Source of the DNA: Stygiobacter sp043807765
GTDB lineage: Bacteria > Bacteroidota > Ignavibacteria > Ignavibacteriales > Melioribacteraceae
Reading direction: 5' to 3'
Assembly: GCA_043807765.1 (NCBI GenBank)
Contig: JAZDFQ010000069.1
Location: 123,894 to 187,893 of the forward strand
DNA: 64,000 nucleotides
The translations under genes and the position numbers were made by a program. Positions within the stretch are counted from its first letter, which is position 1. Each line of letters starts with the position of its first letter. The notes beneath the pieces were generated by a model. It was not told the origin of the DNA, did not search any database, and worked only from the letters and a program-made list of their open reading frames with translations. This document shows, piece by piece, positions 1 through 9,619 of the stretch.

Positions 1-334
1 CCGCTACAACAGCCGGATCGGTTTCCGCAATCTCTTTGGCTTTTTCCATCGAATCGGCTTCATAAACTACAATTCCGAACATTGTTTCATCCCAGTTATC
101 GGTTTTGCCCGCGAGAATGAGAGTTCCTTCTTTTTGCATTTTTTGAAGCCGCGCGAAATGATTGCCCACAGCTTTATTATCCGCATCACTCCAGTTTTTC
201 AAATCCAGATATTTGGGAACAAGGCGAAGAACATAGATAAATTGTTTTTTCTCTGACGTTTTATTTTCCGGTTGAGCAGAAATGTTCATCGCAAAAACTA
301 AAACCATTAGTACTGCAAGAGCGAACTTCTTCAT
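1..334 (-). CDS. YCII-domain secreted protein (3' part missing)
   Basis: The gene runs off the left edge; about 111 residues are visible. It starts MKKFALAVLMVLVF and has a short signal peptide ending near NISAQ, so export is likely. The mature part carries the YCII (ferredoxin-like) pattern: a strand (QFIYVLRLVPKYL), a helix with HFARLQKMQKEGTLILAGKT, then FGIVVYEADSMEKAKEIAETDP. YCII proteins are small alpha/beta barrels and few have an assigned reaction, so no substrate is proposed. It is divergent from the metallo-beta-lactamase gene across about 100 bases. The start lies just downstream of an AAAGGGAAAA-like stretch on the minus strand. Confidence 0.75.
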   Translation of the reverse strand, partial: MKKFALAVLMVLVFAMNISAQPENKTSEKKQFIYVLRLVPKYLDLKNWSDADNKAVGNHFARLQKMQKEGTLILAGKTDNWDETMFGIVVYEADSMEKAKEIAETDPAVVA

Positions 335-434
335 TTTTCCCTTTCAATTAATAAAGAACTTGTTGCTTTCGAAATCTGTTATACATAAAATTATAAAAAA
401 GAATAACTACAGTAAAAACCAAGAAGGATTTAAT

Positions 435-1340
435 ATGAAATTAACACGAAAAGATTTTTTGAAAACCGGCGCTCTTTTAAGCGGCGGGCTATTCCTTGGT
501 TCGAATAAACTATTCGCAAATTTTCAGACACAGACATATAGCTTCAAGGAACTGAGAAATAACATCGGGATTTTTACAGAGCGGGGCGGAACTATTGGAT
601 GCTACGCAACCAAAGAGGGCGTTGTTGTCATTGATTCTCAATATCCCGAGACGGCAAAAAATTTAATTGCGGTACTACAGCAAAAAACTCCCCGCAAAAT
701 TGATATTCTATTCAACACTCATCATCATGGCGATCATACTTCGGGAAATATTTTCTTAAAGGATTACGCCGGCAAAATTGTTGCGCACGAAAACTGTATA
801 ATGCTGCAAGAAAAAAACGACAAGAAAGATCCCGCCAAACCGCAAGCATACGCTACTGCAACTTTTAAGGATACATGGAGCGAGGAAGTAGGAAAAGAAA
901 AAGTAACTGCTAAATATTTTGGCGCGGCTCATACCGGCGGCGATTCCGTAATTCATTTTGAAGAAGCAAACATTGCGCATGTTGGCGATTTAGTTTTCAA
1001 TCAAACATTTCCTTTTATAGATTCCAACGGCGGGGGCTCAATAAAATCATGGTACGAAACACTTGGAAAGATTATTAAGCATTATGAAAAAGACACACTT
1101 TTCATTTTCGGTCATTCAATTACAGACGATCTTTTAACCGGAAACATTAAGGATTTAGCTGCAATGCAAAAATATCTTGGCGCGCTTGCTGAGTTTGTAG
1201 ATGGTGACATTCAAAAAGGAAAAAGCAAAGAGGAAACTGGGTCAGCGGCAGAAGTTCCCGGCTTTGCTCATCTTAAGGAGCGCTGGCAAGGTGCGCGTAA
1301 AATGAATCTGGAAAAAGCTTACGATGAACTTGCGAAGTGA
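435..1340 (+). CDS. Exported metallo-beta-lactamase fold hydrolase
   Basis: 301 residues. I chose the ATG at 435, which follows AAGGATTTAAT; the longer open frame upstream has no matching ribosome site. The N-terminus TRKDFLKTGALLSGG resembles a Tat signal but has RK instead of RR, with likely cleavage after LFA. The fold's metal motif THHHGDHTSG is present, followed by the second-ligand region AAHTGGDS, the HVGDLVF aspartate and a late FGHS histidine. These are the ligands of a two-metal hydrolase. The substrate cannot be read from the sequence; the family includes lactamases, thioesterases and lactonases. Confident on fold and export, not on reaction. Confidence 0.85.
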   Translation: MKLTRKDFLKTGALLSGGLFLGSNKLFANFQTQTYSFKELRNNIGIFTERGGTIGCYATKEGVVVIDSQYPETAKNLIAVLQQKTPRKIDILFNTHHHGDHTSGNIFLKDYAGKIVAHENCIMLQEKNDKKDPAKPQAYATATFKDTWSEEVGKEKVTAKYFGAAHTGGDSVIHFEEANIAHVGDLVFNQTFPFIDSNGGGSIKSWYETLGKIIKHYEKDTLFIFGHSITDDLLTGNIKDLAAMQKYLGALAEFVDGDIQKGKSKEETGSAAEVPGFAHLKERWQGARKMNLEKAYDELAK

Positions 1341-1654
1341 TGTAGAAATAAGAGTTGGAGCCGAATAATAATTTAAATAGCAAAATCGGGGGCTGCCACA
1401 TAGAAATTGAGAAAAAATGTGTTGCTTCTTAGGCAACTGTTTCTCAAATTCTATTGTGTTTATTTCCCCATATTGAAAAGTCTTTGTAGAGGAGATACAT
1501 ACAAAGACCAATCTCTTTCTCTCGTTTATAAATTATATTGGCAATCTTTCAGAATTACCGAATAGATTTTCCATTTCGGATTGTTGTTGTTTTAGAGATT
1601 CATATTAATTAATAGATAGAATCTGGTAAGACTAATAACCGCCTGGAGAACGCC
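1341..1654. other. Gene-free stretch with two hairpins
   Basis: No credible gene. Two stem-loops are visible. One has arms at 1405-1414 and 1440-1450 (AATTGAGAAA against its complement) with an inner TTGC/GCAA stem. The other is a perfect 9-base inverted repeat (GTCTTTGTA / TACAAAGAC) at 1480-1488 and 1500-1508. Neither has a clear T-run, so they are not called terminators. The last 30 bases contain CTGGAGAACGCC, the ribosome site of the next gene. Confidence 0.5.
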
Positions 1655-4357
1655 ATGAAAAAAACTCTTCTACTACTTTTAATCTTTTCTTTTTTTATTT
1701 TCAATTTCGTTATCACATATTCACAGTACCGAGGCAATTACGCCGGTAGTTTTAACGGCACTACCAGCAATGTTGATATTCCGGACAGCCCGGAATTAAA
1801 TCCCACAACAGCAATAACAATCGAAGCGTGGGTTTATCCCAAAGTAAATAATGGCTGTAATTGTATTGTTGGTAAAAACTGGAACAGCTCATATTGGTTT
1901 GGCTTAAATTGTGGAGCAGGTAAGCTTCGTTTTTACCCTAAAGGCAACACTTCCTCGGTAGATGGAAATACTGTTATTCCAATAAACAAATGGACACATG
2001 TTGCGGCAACTTATGATGGAATTGCTACCAAGCTTTATGTAAATGGTCAGCTGGATGTTTCTGTAAATAAGGCCGCGGGCAATTTGTTTGTTAATACCGA
2101 TCCTTTATATATAGGATGCGATAGAGACGCAACCACTAAGGCATACTTTTGGAATGGATACCTCGATAACGTAAGAATATGGAAGGAGGCGCGAACCGAG
2201 AACCAAATAAAAGAGAACATGTATATCCCGCTGCAGTATGTTGGAAATAGCGGAACTTATGGAGGATTAGCTGCGGCATACCTATTAGATTGGTTCGCAG
2301 AAGATAGAAGCGGTACAGTTAAAAATAATGGTACTCTTCAAAATGTAGGAATGATAGACTTATCAAAGAATCCACAAAATCATGTAGATTACAATAACTC
2401 ATTGTACCTGGACGGTAATTCTCATTGTTCAACGATTAATTATGATGATTTCAACGCAACAACCGCTGTAACTGTAGAGGCATGGATAAGAAGAGATTTA
2501 ACACCTCCCGCTATAACAAATCAGTTCTTAATTAGTAAAGGAAGTACTCAAGGGGGCGGCAGAATTGACTATCATCTAAAACTTATGGGAACAACCCTTG
2601 CCTTCGATATTGGACCTGGCGGAACCGTTGAGTTTGCGAATGCCATAGCGGATGATAAATGGTATCATGTGGCGGGAACATATAATTCAACTGATGGAAT
2701 TTCAAAATTATATATAGATGGAAAAAAGGTTAGTGAAATCATGACTGCCTCTAAACCAGCTATAAGCAATAATCCCGACAGTTTATACATAGGACGCGCG
2801 GGAATTGGAGATGCTGATTTAAGCAATAGATTTAAAGGGTGGATTGATGAAGTTAGAATTTGGAAAAATGTTGCAAGAACAGAAGAAGAAATTAAATCTA
2901 CAATGTATAGCTCTCGAAGCTATACAGACGGCGCTTCGCAAAGCTGTACATTTGGGTTTGATCAGTTTACAAATTCGTTAAGTACAAATTCAAGCGGTAG
3001 ATCAAATCAGCCTTTGATTTTTTGGGGTAATGCTAAAATTGCTTCTGGCAAAACTCAAAACACTCATACCTCTCCAATGATTTTTCCATATACAGGATAT
3101 CAACAAAGTCAATTTAGATTAAGTACTAAGAAAACCGTGATTAACCCGGGAACAACAGTGGTTGATTCTATTTTAGTACCCGGTACAAGTTTATCAGTTG
3201 ATAATCTTGTTGCTCTCGTTCTTATTAACCATGGCGCTGTTGGTGGACTCACATTAACATTAAGTGGTCCCGGAGGATTTTCAACTAACGTAACACCTGC
3301 TGTAAATACAAACTATACAAGTAATGATTTAATTGCGATGTTAAATCAAGGGGCGGATTCGACATTGAGATACACAAATACTCAATTAGCCCCATTTAGT
3401 CCTTGGATTAAACCAGCTGGAAATCTTTGGGACGCTACTGGTACAAAAGCAGACGGCTGGTGGAAACTGAGAATAACAGATGCCAGCACAGGTGAAATGT
3501 TGAGAGTCGTTAATAGTTGGGGAATTTTTGTTGAGACCTCAACTAAAGTTGAATATACAGTATCCGTTAGCAGCAGTAATGTGAATTACGGAACAGTGAG
3601 TGGCGGAGGAACATTTTTCGCCGGATCACAGGTAACAGTTTCTGCGGCACCTAAAATTGGATACAGCTTTGTTAACTGGACCGAAGGTGCAACCGCTGTT
3701 TCAACAAATATGAATTATACTTTTACTTTGAACGCGAACAGAACACTTGTTGCCAATTTTGCTGTGACTCCATCGCTTGCAGTAACACCAGATTTTATTA
3801 ATGTTCCATCAACAGCGGGTACCGGGGCGTTTAATGTTGCTAACTCTACCGGTGGAACGATGACCTGGACGGCAGCATCAAATGCAACATGGCTTTCAAT
3901 AACTAGCGGCACTTCCGGAACAAACAGCGGAACTATAAATTTTAGTTGTCAAGCAAATAGCGGTGCGGCAAAAGTCGGAAAAATTACCGTTACTTCTTCA
4001 AATGCTCTAGGTAGTCCTAAGGTAGTAGAAGTAAGGCAAGCCACCGGAGTTGGTATTGATGATCTAAATTTAGGAATTCCGTCAACATATGTTCTTGCAC
4101 AGAATTATCCCAATCCGTTTAATCCGGCAACAACAATTAGATATGGATTACCAAATTCCGGTCATGTAAGAGTTTCTGTTTTTGATGCTATCGGAGATGA
4201 AGTTGCTGTTCTTGTTAATCAATTTCAAACGGCTGGGTACTATGAAGTTTTCTTTAACCTAAATTCCGGAAGAGGAAGCTTGTCCTCTGGAGTATATTTT
4301 TATAAACTATCTAGTGGTTCGTTTACTTATGTGAAGAAGATGCTCATGATAAAATAG
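1655..4357 (+). CDS. T9SS-exported LamG / P-domain / BACON surface protein
   Basis: 900 residues, with a signal peptide of about 23. Domains in order: LamG/concanavalin-like lectin fold 1 (about 28-195, LDNVRIWKEART); LamG fold 2 (about 248-420, IDEVRIWKNVART); a proprotein-convertase P-like domain (about 500-645, ending WWKLRITDASTGEM); a divergent InlB B-repeat (about 650-720, GYSFVNWTEG); a BACON-like Ig domain (about 720-805); and a T9SS type A sorting domain (last ~80 residues, with LAQNYPNPFNPATTI and SGVYFYKL). Cargo of this type is anchored or released at the cell surface and often binds polysaccharide. No catalytic domain is visible, so binding or adhesion is inferred. Ribosome site CTGGAGAACGCC precedes the ATG. 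Confidence 0.88.
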   Translation: MKKTLLLLLIFSFFIFNFVITYSQYRGNYAGSFNGTTSNVDIPDSPELNPTTAITIEAWVYPKVNNGCNCIVGKNWNSSYWFGLNCGAGKLRFYPKGNTSSVDGNTVIPINKWTHVAATYDGIATKLYVNGQLDVSVNKAAGNLFVNTDPLYIGCDRDATTKAYFWNGYLDNVRIWKEARTENQIKENMYIPLQYVGNSGTYGGLAAAYLLDWFAEDRSGTVKNNGTLQNVGMIDLSKNPQNHVDYNNSLYLDGNSHCSTINYDDFNATTAVTVEAWIRRDLTPPAITNQFLISKGSTQGGGRIDYHLKLMGTTLAFDIGPGGTVEFANAIADDKWYHVAGTYNSTDGISKLYIDGKKVSEIMTASKPAISNNPDSLYIGRAGIGDADLSNRFKGWIDEVRIWKNVARTEEEIKSTMYSSRSYTDGASQSCTFGFDQFTNSLSTNSSGRSNQPLIFWGNAKIASGKTQNTHTSPMIFPYTGYQQSQFRLSTKKTVINPGTTVVDSILVPGTSLSVDNLVALVLINHGAVGGLTLTLSGPGGFSTNVTPAVNTNYTSNDLIAMLNQGADSTLRYTNTQLAPFSPWIKPAGNLWDATGTKADGWWKLRITDASTGEMLRVVNSWGIFVETSTKVEYTVSVSSSNVNYGTVSGGGTFFAGSQVTVSAAPKIGYSFVNWTEGATAVSTNMNYTFTLNANRTLVANFAVTPSLAVTPDFINVPSTAGTGAFNVANSTGGTMTWTAASNATWLSITSGTSGTNSGTINFSCQANSGAAKVGKITVTSSNALGSPKVVEVRQATGVGIDDLNLGIPSTYVLAQNYPNPFNPATTIRYGLPNSGHVRVSVFDAIGDEVAVLVNQFQTAGYYEVFFNLNSGRGSLSSGVYFYKLSSGSFTYVKKMLMIK

Positions 4358-4369
4358 AGCGCTTAATAA

Positions 4370-4405
4370 AAAAGGTTGTCTCCCTTTTTAGAGCGACAAC
4401 CTTTT
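4370..4405. terminator. Bidirectional terminator between convergent genes
   Basis: A perfect 11-base stem (AAAAGGTTGTC at 4370-4380 against GACAACCTTTT at 4395-4405) with a 14-base loop, an A-run before and a T-run after. It lies between the stops of the two convergent T9SS cargo genes and can serve both. Confidence 0.85.
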
Positions 4406-4425
4406 CTTAAAACATCATTCCCTTT

Positions 4426-7032
4426 TTACTTTAGCAGCATCATTTTCTTTATTTCATAAAAACTGCCTGCTTGCAATTTGTAGAAGTAAACACCACTGGT
4501 TAATTGCGAATTACGAATTGAGAATTGAGAATTGTATTTACCCGCTTGTTGGTATTCATTTACTAATGTTGCAACTTCATTTCCTAAAACATCAAATACC
4601 CTTAGGCTTACATGGCTTGCTGCTTGGAGCTTGTAGCTAATCGTCGTTTCCGGGTTAAACGGATTGGGATAATTCTGACTAAGCGAAAAACCAGTTGGTA
4701 TCTCAGATTGATCTTCAACATCCGTAGTTGAATTGTCCTTCGGCATTGTTAAATCAACAAAGGCATTAAACGTATTCTTGGCATAATCGATAACCGCATT
4801 AGTAGTTGATGCAGAAGCGAACCCGACTTTATCAGCTGTGATGTTGTAAACATTTACACCTAAATCTGCTATTTCATAAGAGCCGTCTGTTTCGCTAACA
4901 GCAAAAGAACTCTCTTCGCCATTCTGAGATTCTGCATAGACAATTACACCATCAAGCGGAATGTCGTTAGATTCTTTTATGTTTCCGGAAATCTTTCCAA
5001 CTCCGCGGGCTTTTATTTCCTTTACACAAATTACCAATCCGGTTAAAGCCTCTTCATTTTTAACAACGACCTGTTCTGCCAATTTATTTTCTCTAACTCC
5101 GCATTCTTTAGAGTTATAAAATGCCGGCATATAATCTTTCAATGGAATTACTTGAATGAAGTATGAACCATTTGCAACTTTTTCAAAAATAAACTCACCA
5201 TTGTTATCTGTATTTGTGCTTCTTATAATAAATTTGTTGGTAGAGATTGCATTGTCTAGCGAATTAATCATAACGGCAAATAAGATAACTTTTGAAGGAA
5301 CAGCAACGCCGCTTGCATTTAGAACTTTTCCTGCAATGCTGCCTTTTGCTAAAGACAGAGGTGTTAGTTTAAAATCTATTCCGGTTAAATCTGTTGTTAG
5401 TTCAATCTTTCTTGCTTCGAGCACGTTGCTGGTTTCTTTGTAATACTGAAGATTGTAGCCTTCGGCAAAACTTGAGAAAATGTAAACGTTGTTAACCGGC
5501 AACGAGACTTTATAATTTCCATCTTTATCGGTAAGTGTTTTTAATGCTACATCTCCAAATACTCCATAAGATGAGGCTTGAAAACTTTCATATTGCATTG
5601 AGTTGTTTGGCTGAATAGAACCACTCGCGCCTCTTTTTTCTGCTGTTACAATTACATAAGCGTTTGCTAATGGCTTAGATTGGTCATCTGTTACTTTGCC
5701 GGCAACAGTAGCAGCTACGGTAGTTGGAACAACATATTTCTTCAGCTTGAAATCAACTATCACTTTGTTTTTATCAACAACCTTAACAGCAGTTGCTTTA
5801 TCGATTGTCGGCGCGTCTATGTACCAAACCGATTGATAAAGTGAGGTGGGTTTAATGTTGGATCTTTCAAGAGCTTGCCTTGCGTAAACGAAATACTCAC
5901 CGGCTTCAACCCTGTCTATGCTGTATGTACCGTCTGTCTTTGTTAACGCGGATAAGATCGCATTATATCCATCTTTTTGAGCGACCGTTATTCTTTTGTA
6001 AAGTGTTATCAGAATATTAACCAGAGGATTTCCCTCTTCATCTTTTACTACTCCGGCAACGCTGCCGTAAAAATCAACCACATTAATTTCCAGAATTTCC
6101 ACTGCCACTTTTGTGTTTCCAGATGCAATATTTATTTCGGCAAAAAATAAACCGGCTTTAGTTGGAGTCCATATAACTTTTCCTGTAGCGGCATCCATCG
6201 TCATTCCTTCCGGAGCTTTTCCAAAGGAATAATTCGGATTCTGAACAACAGGCGCGCGCAATTTTTCATTTACTTGATAAGTAAAGGTTTCCCCGACAGA
6301 AATCGTAAAGAAATTTGAATAGGTAATTACAATCGGCGGTTCCGGCACTTTTACAGTTTTCTTTAGAGTGATGTTGATTTCAAACTTAGGTGTTGTTTTG
6401 CTGATTGCTATTTCTTTTGCGAGTTTAATATCCGGCACGTTATCGTACCAAACTGCTGGATAAGTTATTGTTGGATTGCTTTTATCTGTTTTGAGTACTG
6501 CGCTTACAACATAAACACCCTCTTCAACTTTTGAAAGGCTATACTCGCCGTTTATGTTTGATTCGGTTCTCAAGATTGGCGCAAAATAAATATCTTTTTC
6601 CGGTACAGAATATTTTTTATGCAGTGTTACCAATGCGGCAGCAAGCGGTTTACCGTCTGTATCTGTTATCTTTCCGCTTATTGTACCCATATAATCTACA
6701 ACGAGAAGTTTGATTAAAGCAGAGCTAACTTTCTTACCTTGAAAATTAATTGCAAACTCGGAGATGAAAGTTCCAACAGTTGTTGGTTTCCAAGTAACAA
6801 TTCCTTTTTCCTTATCAATCTTCATTCCTTCCGGTCCTTTTAGAAGAATATATTCTAAAGGAATCATTGTAGTTGGAAGTTTAACCTCGATCTTGTGTTC
6901 AAAATCTTTGTTTACTTCAATTACGGAGGAATAAGTATAAGTGAAAAGAGTAGAATTTGTGTCTTGCGCCTTGATATTAGTAATGAATAACGCAATCACA
7001 GTTAGCAGAATAACTGAGAATAGCTTTTTCAT
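4426..7032 (-). CDS. T9SS-exported multi-Ig carboxypeptidase-regulatory-like protein
   Basis: About 868 residues from the ATG at 7032 (MKKLFSVILL), which has GGAG seven bases upstream; the in-frame ATG at 7044 supplies that GGAG and is the less likely start. Signal peptide ends near IKAQ. Two putative-Ig (He_PIG-like) domains contain PEGMKIDKEKGIVTW and PEGMTMDAATGKVIW. At least four CarboxypepD_reg-like beta-sandwiches alternate with them (pattern GxVxDxxGxPLxxxxVTL then GxYSIxxVxxGxY). The C-terminus is a T9SS type A sorting domain with SLSQNYPNPFNPETTI and ends IKKMMLLK. No enzyme domain is seen; a structural or sugar-binding surface role is inferred. A heptamer tandem repeat lies inside the sorting-domain coding sequence. 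Confidence 0.87.
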   Translation of the reverse strand: MKKLFSVILLTVIALFITNIKAQDTNSTLFTYTYSSVIEVNKDFEHKIEVKLPTTMIPLEYILLKGPEGMKIDKEKGIVTWKPTTVGTFISEFAINFQGKKVSSALIKLLVVDYMGTISGKITDTDGKPLAAALVTLHKKYSVPEKDIYFAPILRTESNINGEYSLSKVEEGVYVVSAVLKTDKSNPTITYPAVWYDNVPDIKLAKEIAISKTTPKFEINITLKKTVKVPEPPIVITYSNFFTISVGETFTYQVNEKLRAPVVQNPNYSFGKAPEGMTMDAATGKVIWTPTKAGLFFAEINIASGNTKVAVEILEINVVDFYGSVAGVVKDEEGNPLVNILITLYKRITVAQKDGYNAILSALTKTDGTYSIDRVEAGEYFVYARQALERSNIKPTSLYQSVWYIDAPTIDKATAVKVVDKNKVIVDFKLKKYVVPTTVAATVAGKVTDDQSKPLANAYVIVTAEKRGASGSIQPNNSMQYESFQASSYGVFGDVALKTLTDKDGNYKVSLPVNNVYIFSSFAEGYNLQYYKETSNVLEARKIELTTDLTGIDFKLTPLSLAKGSIAGKVLNASGVAVPSKVILFAVMINSLDNAISTNKFIIRSTNTDNNGEFIFEKVANGSYFIQVIPLKDYMPAFYNSKECGVRENKLAEQVVVKNEEALTGLVICVKEIKARGVGKISGNIKESNDIPLDGVIVYAESQNGEESSFAVSETDGSYEIADLGVNVYNITADKVGFASASTTNAVIDYAKNTFNAFVDLTMPKDNSTTDVEDQSEIPTGFSLSQNYPNPFNPETTISYKLQAASHVSLRVFDVLGNEVATLVNEYQQAGKYNSQFSIRNSQLTSGVYFYKLQAGSFYEIKKMMLLK
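4499..4533. repeat. Heptanucleotide tandem repeat inside a coding region
   Basis: Five consecutive 7-mers of the form NNNAATT on the plus strand: GTTAATT, GCGAATT, ACGAATT, GAGAATT, GAGAATT. Because 7 is not a multiple of 3, they are read in shifting frames as NSQFSIRNSQL in the T9SS sorting domain of the minus-strand gene. The other two sorting domains in this window lack it at the equivalent place. Confidence 0.8.
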
Positions 7033-7220
7033 TTTGTTCTCCATCTATATATATTCGGATGAAATCTACTCCGTTTTAAAATGTATTACAAGACAATTCA
7101 CCGGTTCATGCCACACCTCAAAGGAAAAACAAGACGAGTGGTTTTATACAAACTTTGAGTATTCGCTCTTTAGCAGTAATTACAATAATTTTACTTCCGT
7201 CAATTATCCACGGATTAAAC

Positions 7221-9491
7221 ATGAAAAAGTATTTTGTGTTTGTTATTGTTCTCTTAATAGCAGCTAGTTTATATGCTCAGCCGGAAGGCGTATTAAAGCT
7301 CTACGATGGGTGGAAATTTCAGTCGGGTGATGACTTAAATTTTATAAAACCACTACATGATGATTCGAACTGGAAACCTATTCAGATTACAAGGGTTTGG
7401 GACTATCAAGAATATGATAAACTGGATGGCTACGCATGGTACAGAATTCGGTTTGTTATTCCATCATCTTTAAAAGAAACATCTCTTCTTAAAGATTCTC
7501 TAAAAATATTTTTGGGGAGAATTGATGATTACGACCAAACATTTTTAAATGGGCAATTAATTGGCGTTAACGGAAGAAAAGCCGTTGTGTTTAATTCCTT
7601 TGACGATTCTTTTACAAAAGAGCAGCCAATACCTTGGGCTAAGGATAGACGCTATACATTGAGTGTCAACGATCCGAGAATTTTGTGGGATAAAGAAAAT
7701 GTAATTGCCGTACGTGTTTACGATCAAGGCGGGGCGGGCGGAATGTACACCGGTGCTTATGTGAGCATGTCTCAAGCGCTGGAATATTTATTTATAAACT
7801 TCAAAGACATACCATTTGTTAACAAGAACAACACTCAATCAAAAAAATTTAGATTAACCAACAACTCCGCCTCGCTGATTTTGAAAGGAACATTTACAAT
7901 TAGCGCAGTTAATAAGCTTACTCAAAAATCTTACTTCACAAAGAAAAACAAATTGATTCTTGGGCCGAAAGATGTTTCCGATTTTACGGTCTCGGTTAAA
8001 AATCAAGATCAATCAACAAAACTTACTTATACATTTGAGCTTGATAACAGCAAAGAGAAAGTTTCTTACAGCGAAGAAACCAATTATATCTTAACTCCAA
8101 AACCTTCGGATAAACCGAGAATAAACGGGGCAAAAATTTTCGGCGCGAGACCAAATAATCCATTTTTGTTTAAGGTTGCCGCTACCGGAAAAGCTCCGCT
8201 TATTTACGAAGCAAAAAATCTTCCACTAGGTTTAGCAATAGATAAATCAACCGGAATAATTACCGGAAAGGTTTCTGAGCGAGGAGAATACATAGTTGCG
8301 CTCACAGTAAAAAATAAACTTGGAACAGCAACCGGTGAACTCAAAATAAAAATTGGAAATGAAATTGCTTTAACTCCGCCAATGGGATGGAACAGCTGGA
8401 ACTGCTGGGGCTTGGCTGTAGATCAACAAAAAGTAATTGCTTCGGCAAAAACATATATACAGAAAGGCTTGGTTAATCATGGCTGGAATTACATTAATAT
8501 TGACGATGGTTGGGAAATAGAAGGAAGTCTGCCCGATCCTAAGCGTGATGCCTCCGGAACTATTTTGGTTAACAACAAATTTCCAAACATGAAAGCGCTT
8601 GGCGATACTCTTCATTCGCTCGGATTGAAGTTTGGAATTTACAGTTCACCCGGTCCGCTTACTTGCGGCGGTTACACTGCAAGCTATCAACACGAACTAA
8701 AAGACGCACAGCTTTATGGTTTTTGGGGAGTTGATTATTTGAAATACGATTGGTGTTCTTACGGCGAAATCGCAAAAAATGATTCGCGCGAAGAATTGAT
8801 GAAGCCCTATTTTGTTATGCGTGAGGCGCTAAACAAAGTTCATCGCGATATTGTTTACAGTTTATGCCAATATGGAATGGGAAATGTTTGGGAATGGGGA
8901 GAAACTGTTGGCGGCGATGCGTGGCGCACAACGGGCGACATTACCGATACGTGGAAAAGTATGAGCGATCTTGGTTTCTCTCAAGTAGAAAATGCAAAAT
9001 TTGCAAAACCAAGTAACTGGAACGATCCCGATATGCTTGTTGTTGGCTGGGTTGGCTGGGGACCGCGTTTGCATCCAACACGTTTAACGCCGGATGAACA
9101 ATACACACACATTAGTTTGTGGTGTTTGCTTTCTTCACCATTGCTCATTGGCTGCGATCTAACACGTCTTGATGATTTTACATTAAACTTACTTACTAAT
9201 GATGAAGTGATTGCGTTGGATCAAGATCCGCTCGGCAAGCAAGCCACTCCAATAATTAAACAAGGTGATGTTCAAGTTTGGATGAAAGAGTTGGAAGATG
9301 GAAGTAAGGCGATTGGCATTTTTAATCTTGGTGATGAAACGGAAAAGTATCAGTTAAATTTTTCGGAAGCGAATCTTTCCGGAAAACTAAAACTGCGAGA
9401 TTTGTGGCGGCAAAAAAATCTTGGCGAGTTCAAAGATAAATTTGTAACACTAATTCCATCGCACGGAGTTGTACTGATTAAAACCTTATAG
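7221..9491 (+). CDS. GH27-family alpha-galactosidase-like glycosidase
   Basis: 756 residues from the ATG at 7221 (MKKYFVFVIVLL, signal peptide ending SLYAQ); the open frame extends 22 codons upstream but only this start gives a clean signal peptide. Order: an N-terminal jelly-roll domain like those of glycoside hydrolases (about 20-190), a linker strand region, a putative-Ig domain (about 295-380, LPLGLAIDKSTGIITG), then the GH27 (alpha/beta)8 barrel from TPPMGWNSWNCWG. The predicted nucleophile is Asp510 in YLKYDWC and the acid/base the second Asp of NDPDM (about 604), as in GH27 alpha-galactosidases. The family releases terminal alpha-galactose; alpha-N-acetylgalactosaminidase or beta-L-arabinopyranosidase cannot be excluded. 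Divergent from the T9SS gene to its left. Confidence 0.88.
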   Translation: MKKYFVFVIVLLIAASLYAQPEGVLKLYDGWKFQSGDDLNFIKPLHDDSNWKPIQITRVWDYQEYDKLDGYAWYRIRFVIPSSLKETSLLKDSLKIFLGRIDDYDQTFLNGQLIGVNGRKAVVFNSFDDSFTKEQPIPWAKDRRYTLSVNDPRILWDKENVIAVRVYDQGGAGGMYTGAYVSMSQALEYLFINFKDIPFVNKNNTQSKKFRLTNNSASLILKGTFTISAVNKLTQKSYFTKKNKLILGPKDVSDFTVSVKNQDQSTKLTYTFELDNSKEKVSYSEETNYILTPKPSDKPRINGAKIFGARPNNPFLFKVAATGKAPLIYEAKNLPLGLAIDKSTGIITGKVSERGEYIVALTVKNKLGTATGELKIKIGNEIALTPPMGWNSWNCWGLAVDQQKVIASAKTYIQKGLVNHGWNYINIDDGWEIEGSLPDPKRDASGTILVNNKFPNMKALGDTLHSLGLKFGIYSSPGPLTCGGYTASYQHELKDAQLYGFWGVDYLKYDWCSYGEIAKNDSREELMKPYFVMREALNKVHRDIVYSLCQYGMGNVWEWGETVGGDAWRTTGDITDTWKSMSDLGFSQVENAKFAKPSNWNDPDMLVVGWVGWGPRLHPTRLTPDEQYTHISLWCLLSSPLLIGCDLTRLDDFTLNLLTNDEVIALDQDPLGKQATPIIKQGDVQVWMKELEDGSKAIGIFNLGDETEKYQLNFSEANLSGKLKLRDLWRQKNLGEFKDKFVTLIPSHGVVLIKTL

Positions 9492-9506
9492 ACTCTGTTC
9501 AATCGT

Positions 9507-9603
9507 CATTTCGAGCGAAGTCGAGAAATGATAGATGTTTTAAGTGTGTCACGTCTCGACTCAACGGAGTCTATCTCGATGTATATCGGGACTCGACGTG
9601 ACT
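9507..9603. repeat. REP-like palindromic repeat region
   Basis: The 24-mer at 9507-9530 begins CATTTCGAGC and ends GAGAAATG, so its ends pair. A near-identical copy occurs at 14086-14109. The adjoining part (CACGTCTCGACTC to ACTCGACGTGAC) forms a second imperfect inverted repeat. It fills the gap between the convergent GH27 and WD40 genes. Confidence 0.65.
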
Positions 9604-9619
9604 ATTAATTTCATGGCCG

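Noticed and set aside
282..434. Upstream extension of the metallo-beta-lactamase gene by 51 codons
   Set aside because: No ribosome site at 282, and the extension would overlap the divergent YCII gene and bury the signal peptide; the ATG at 435 has AAGGATTT upstream.
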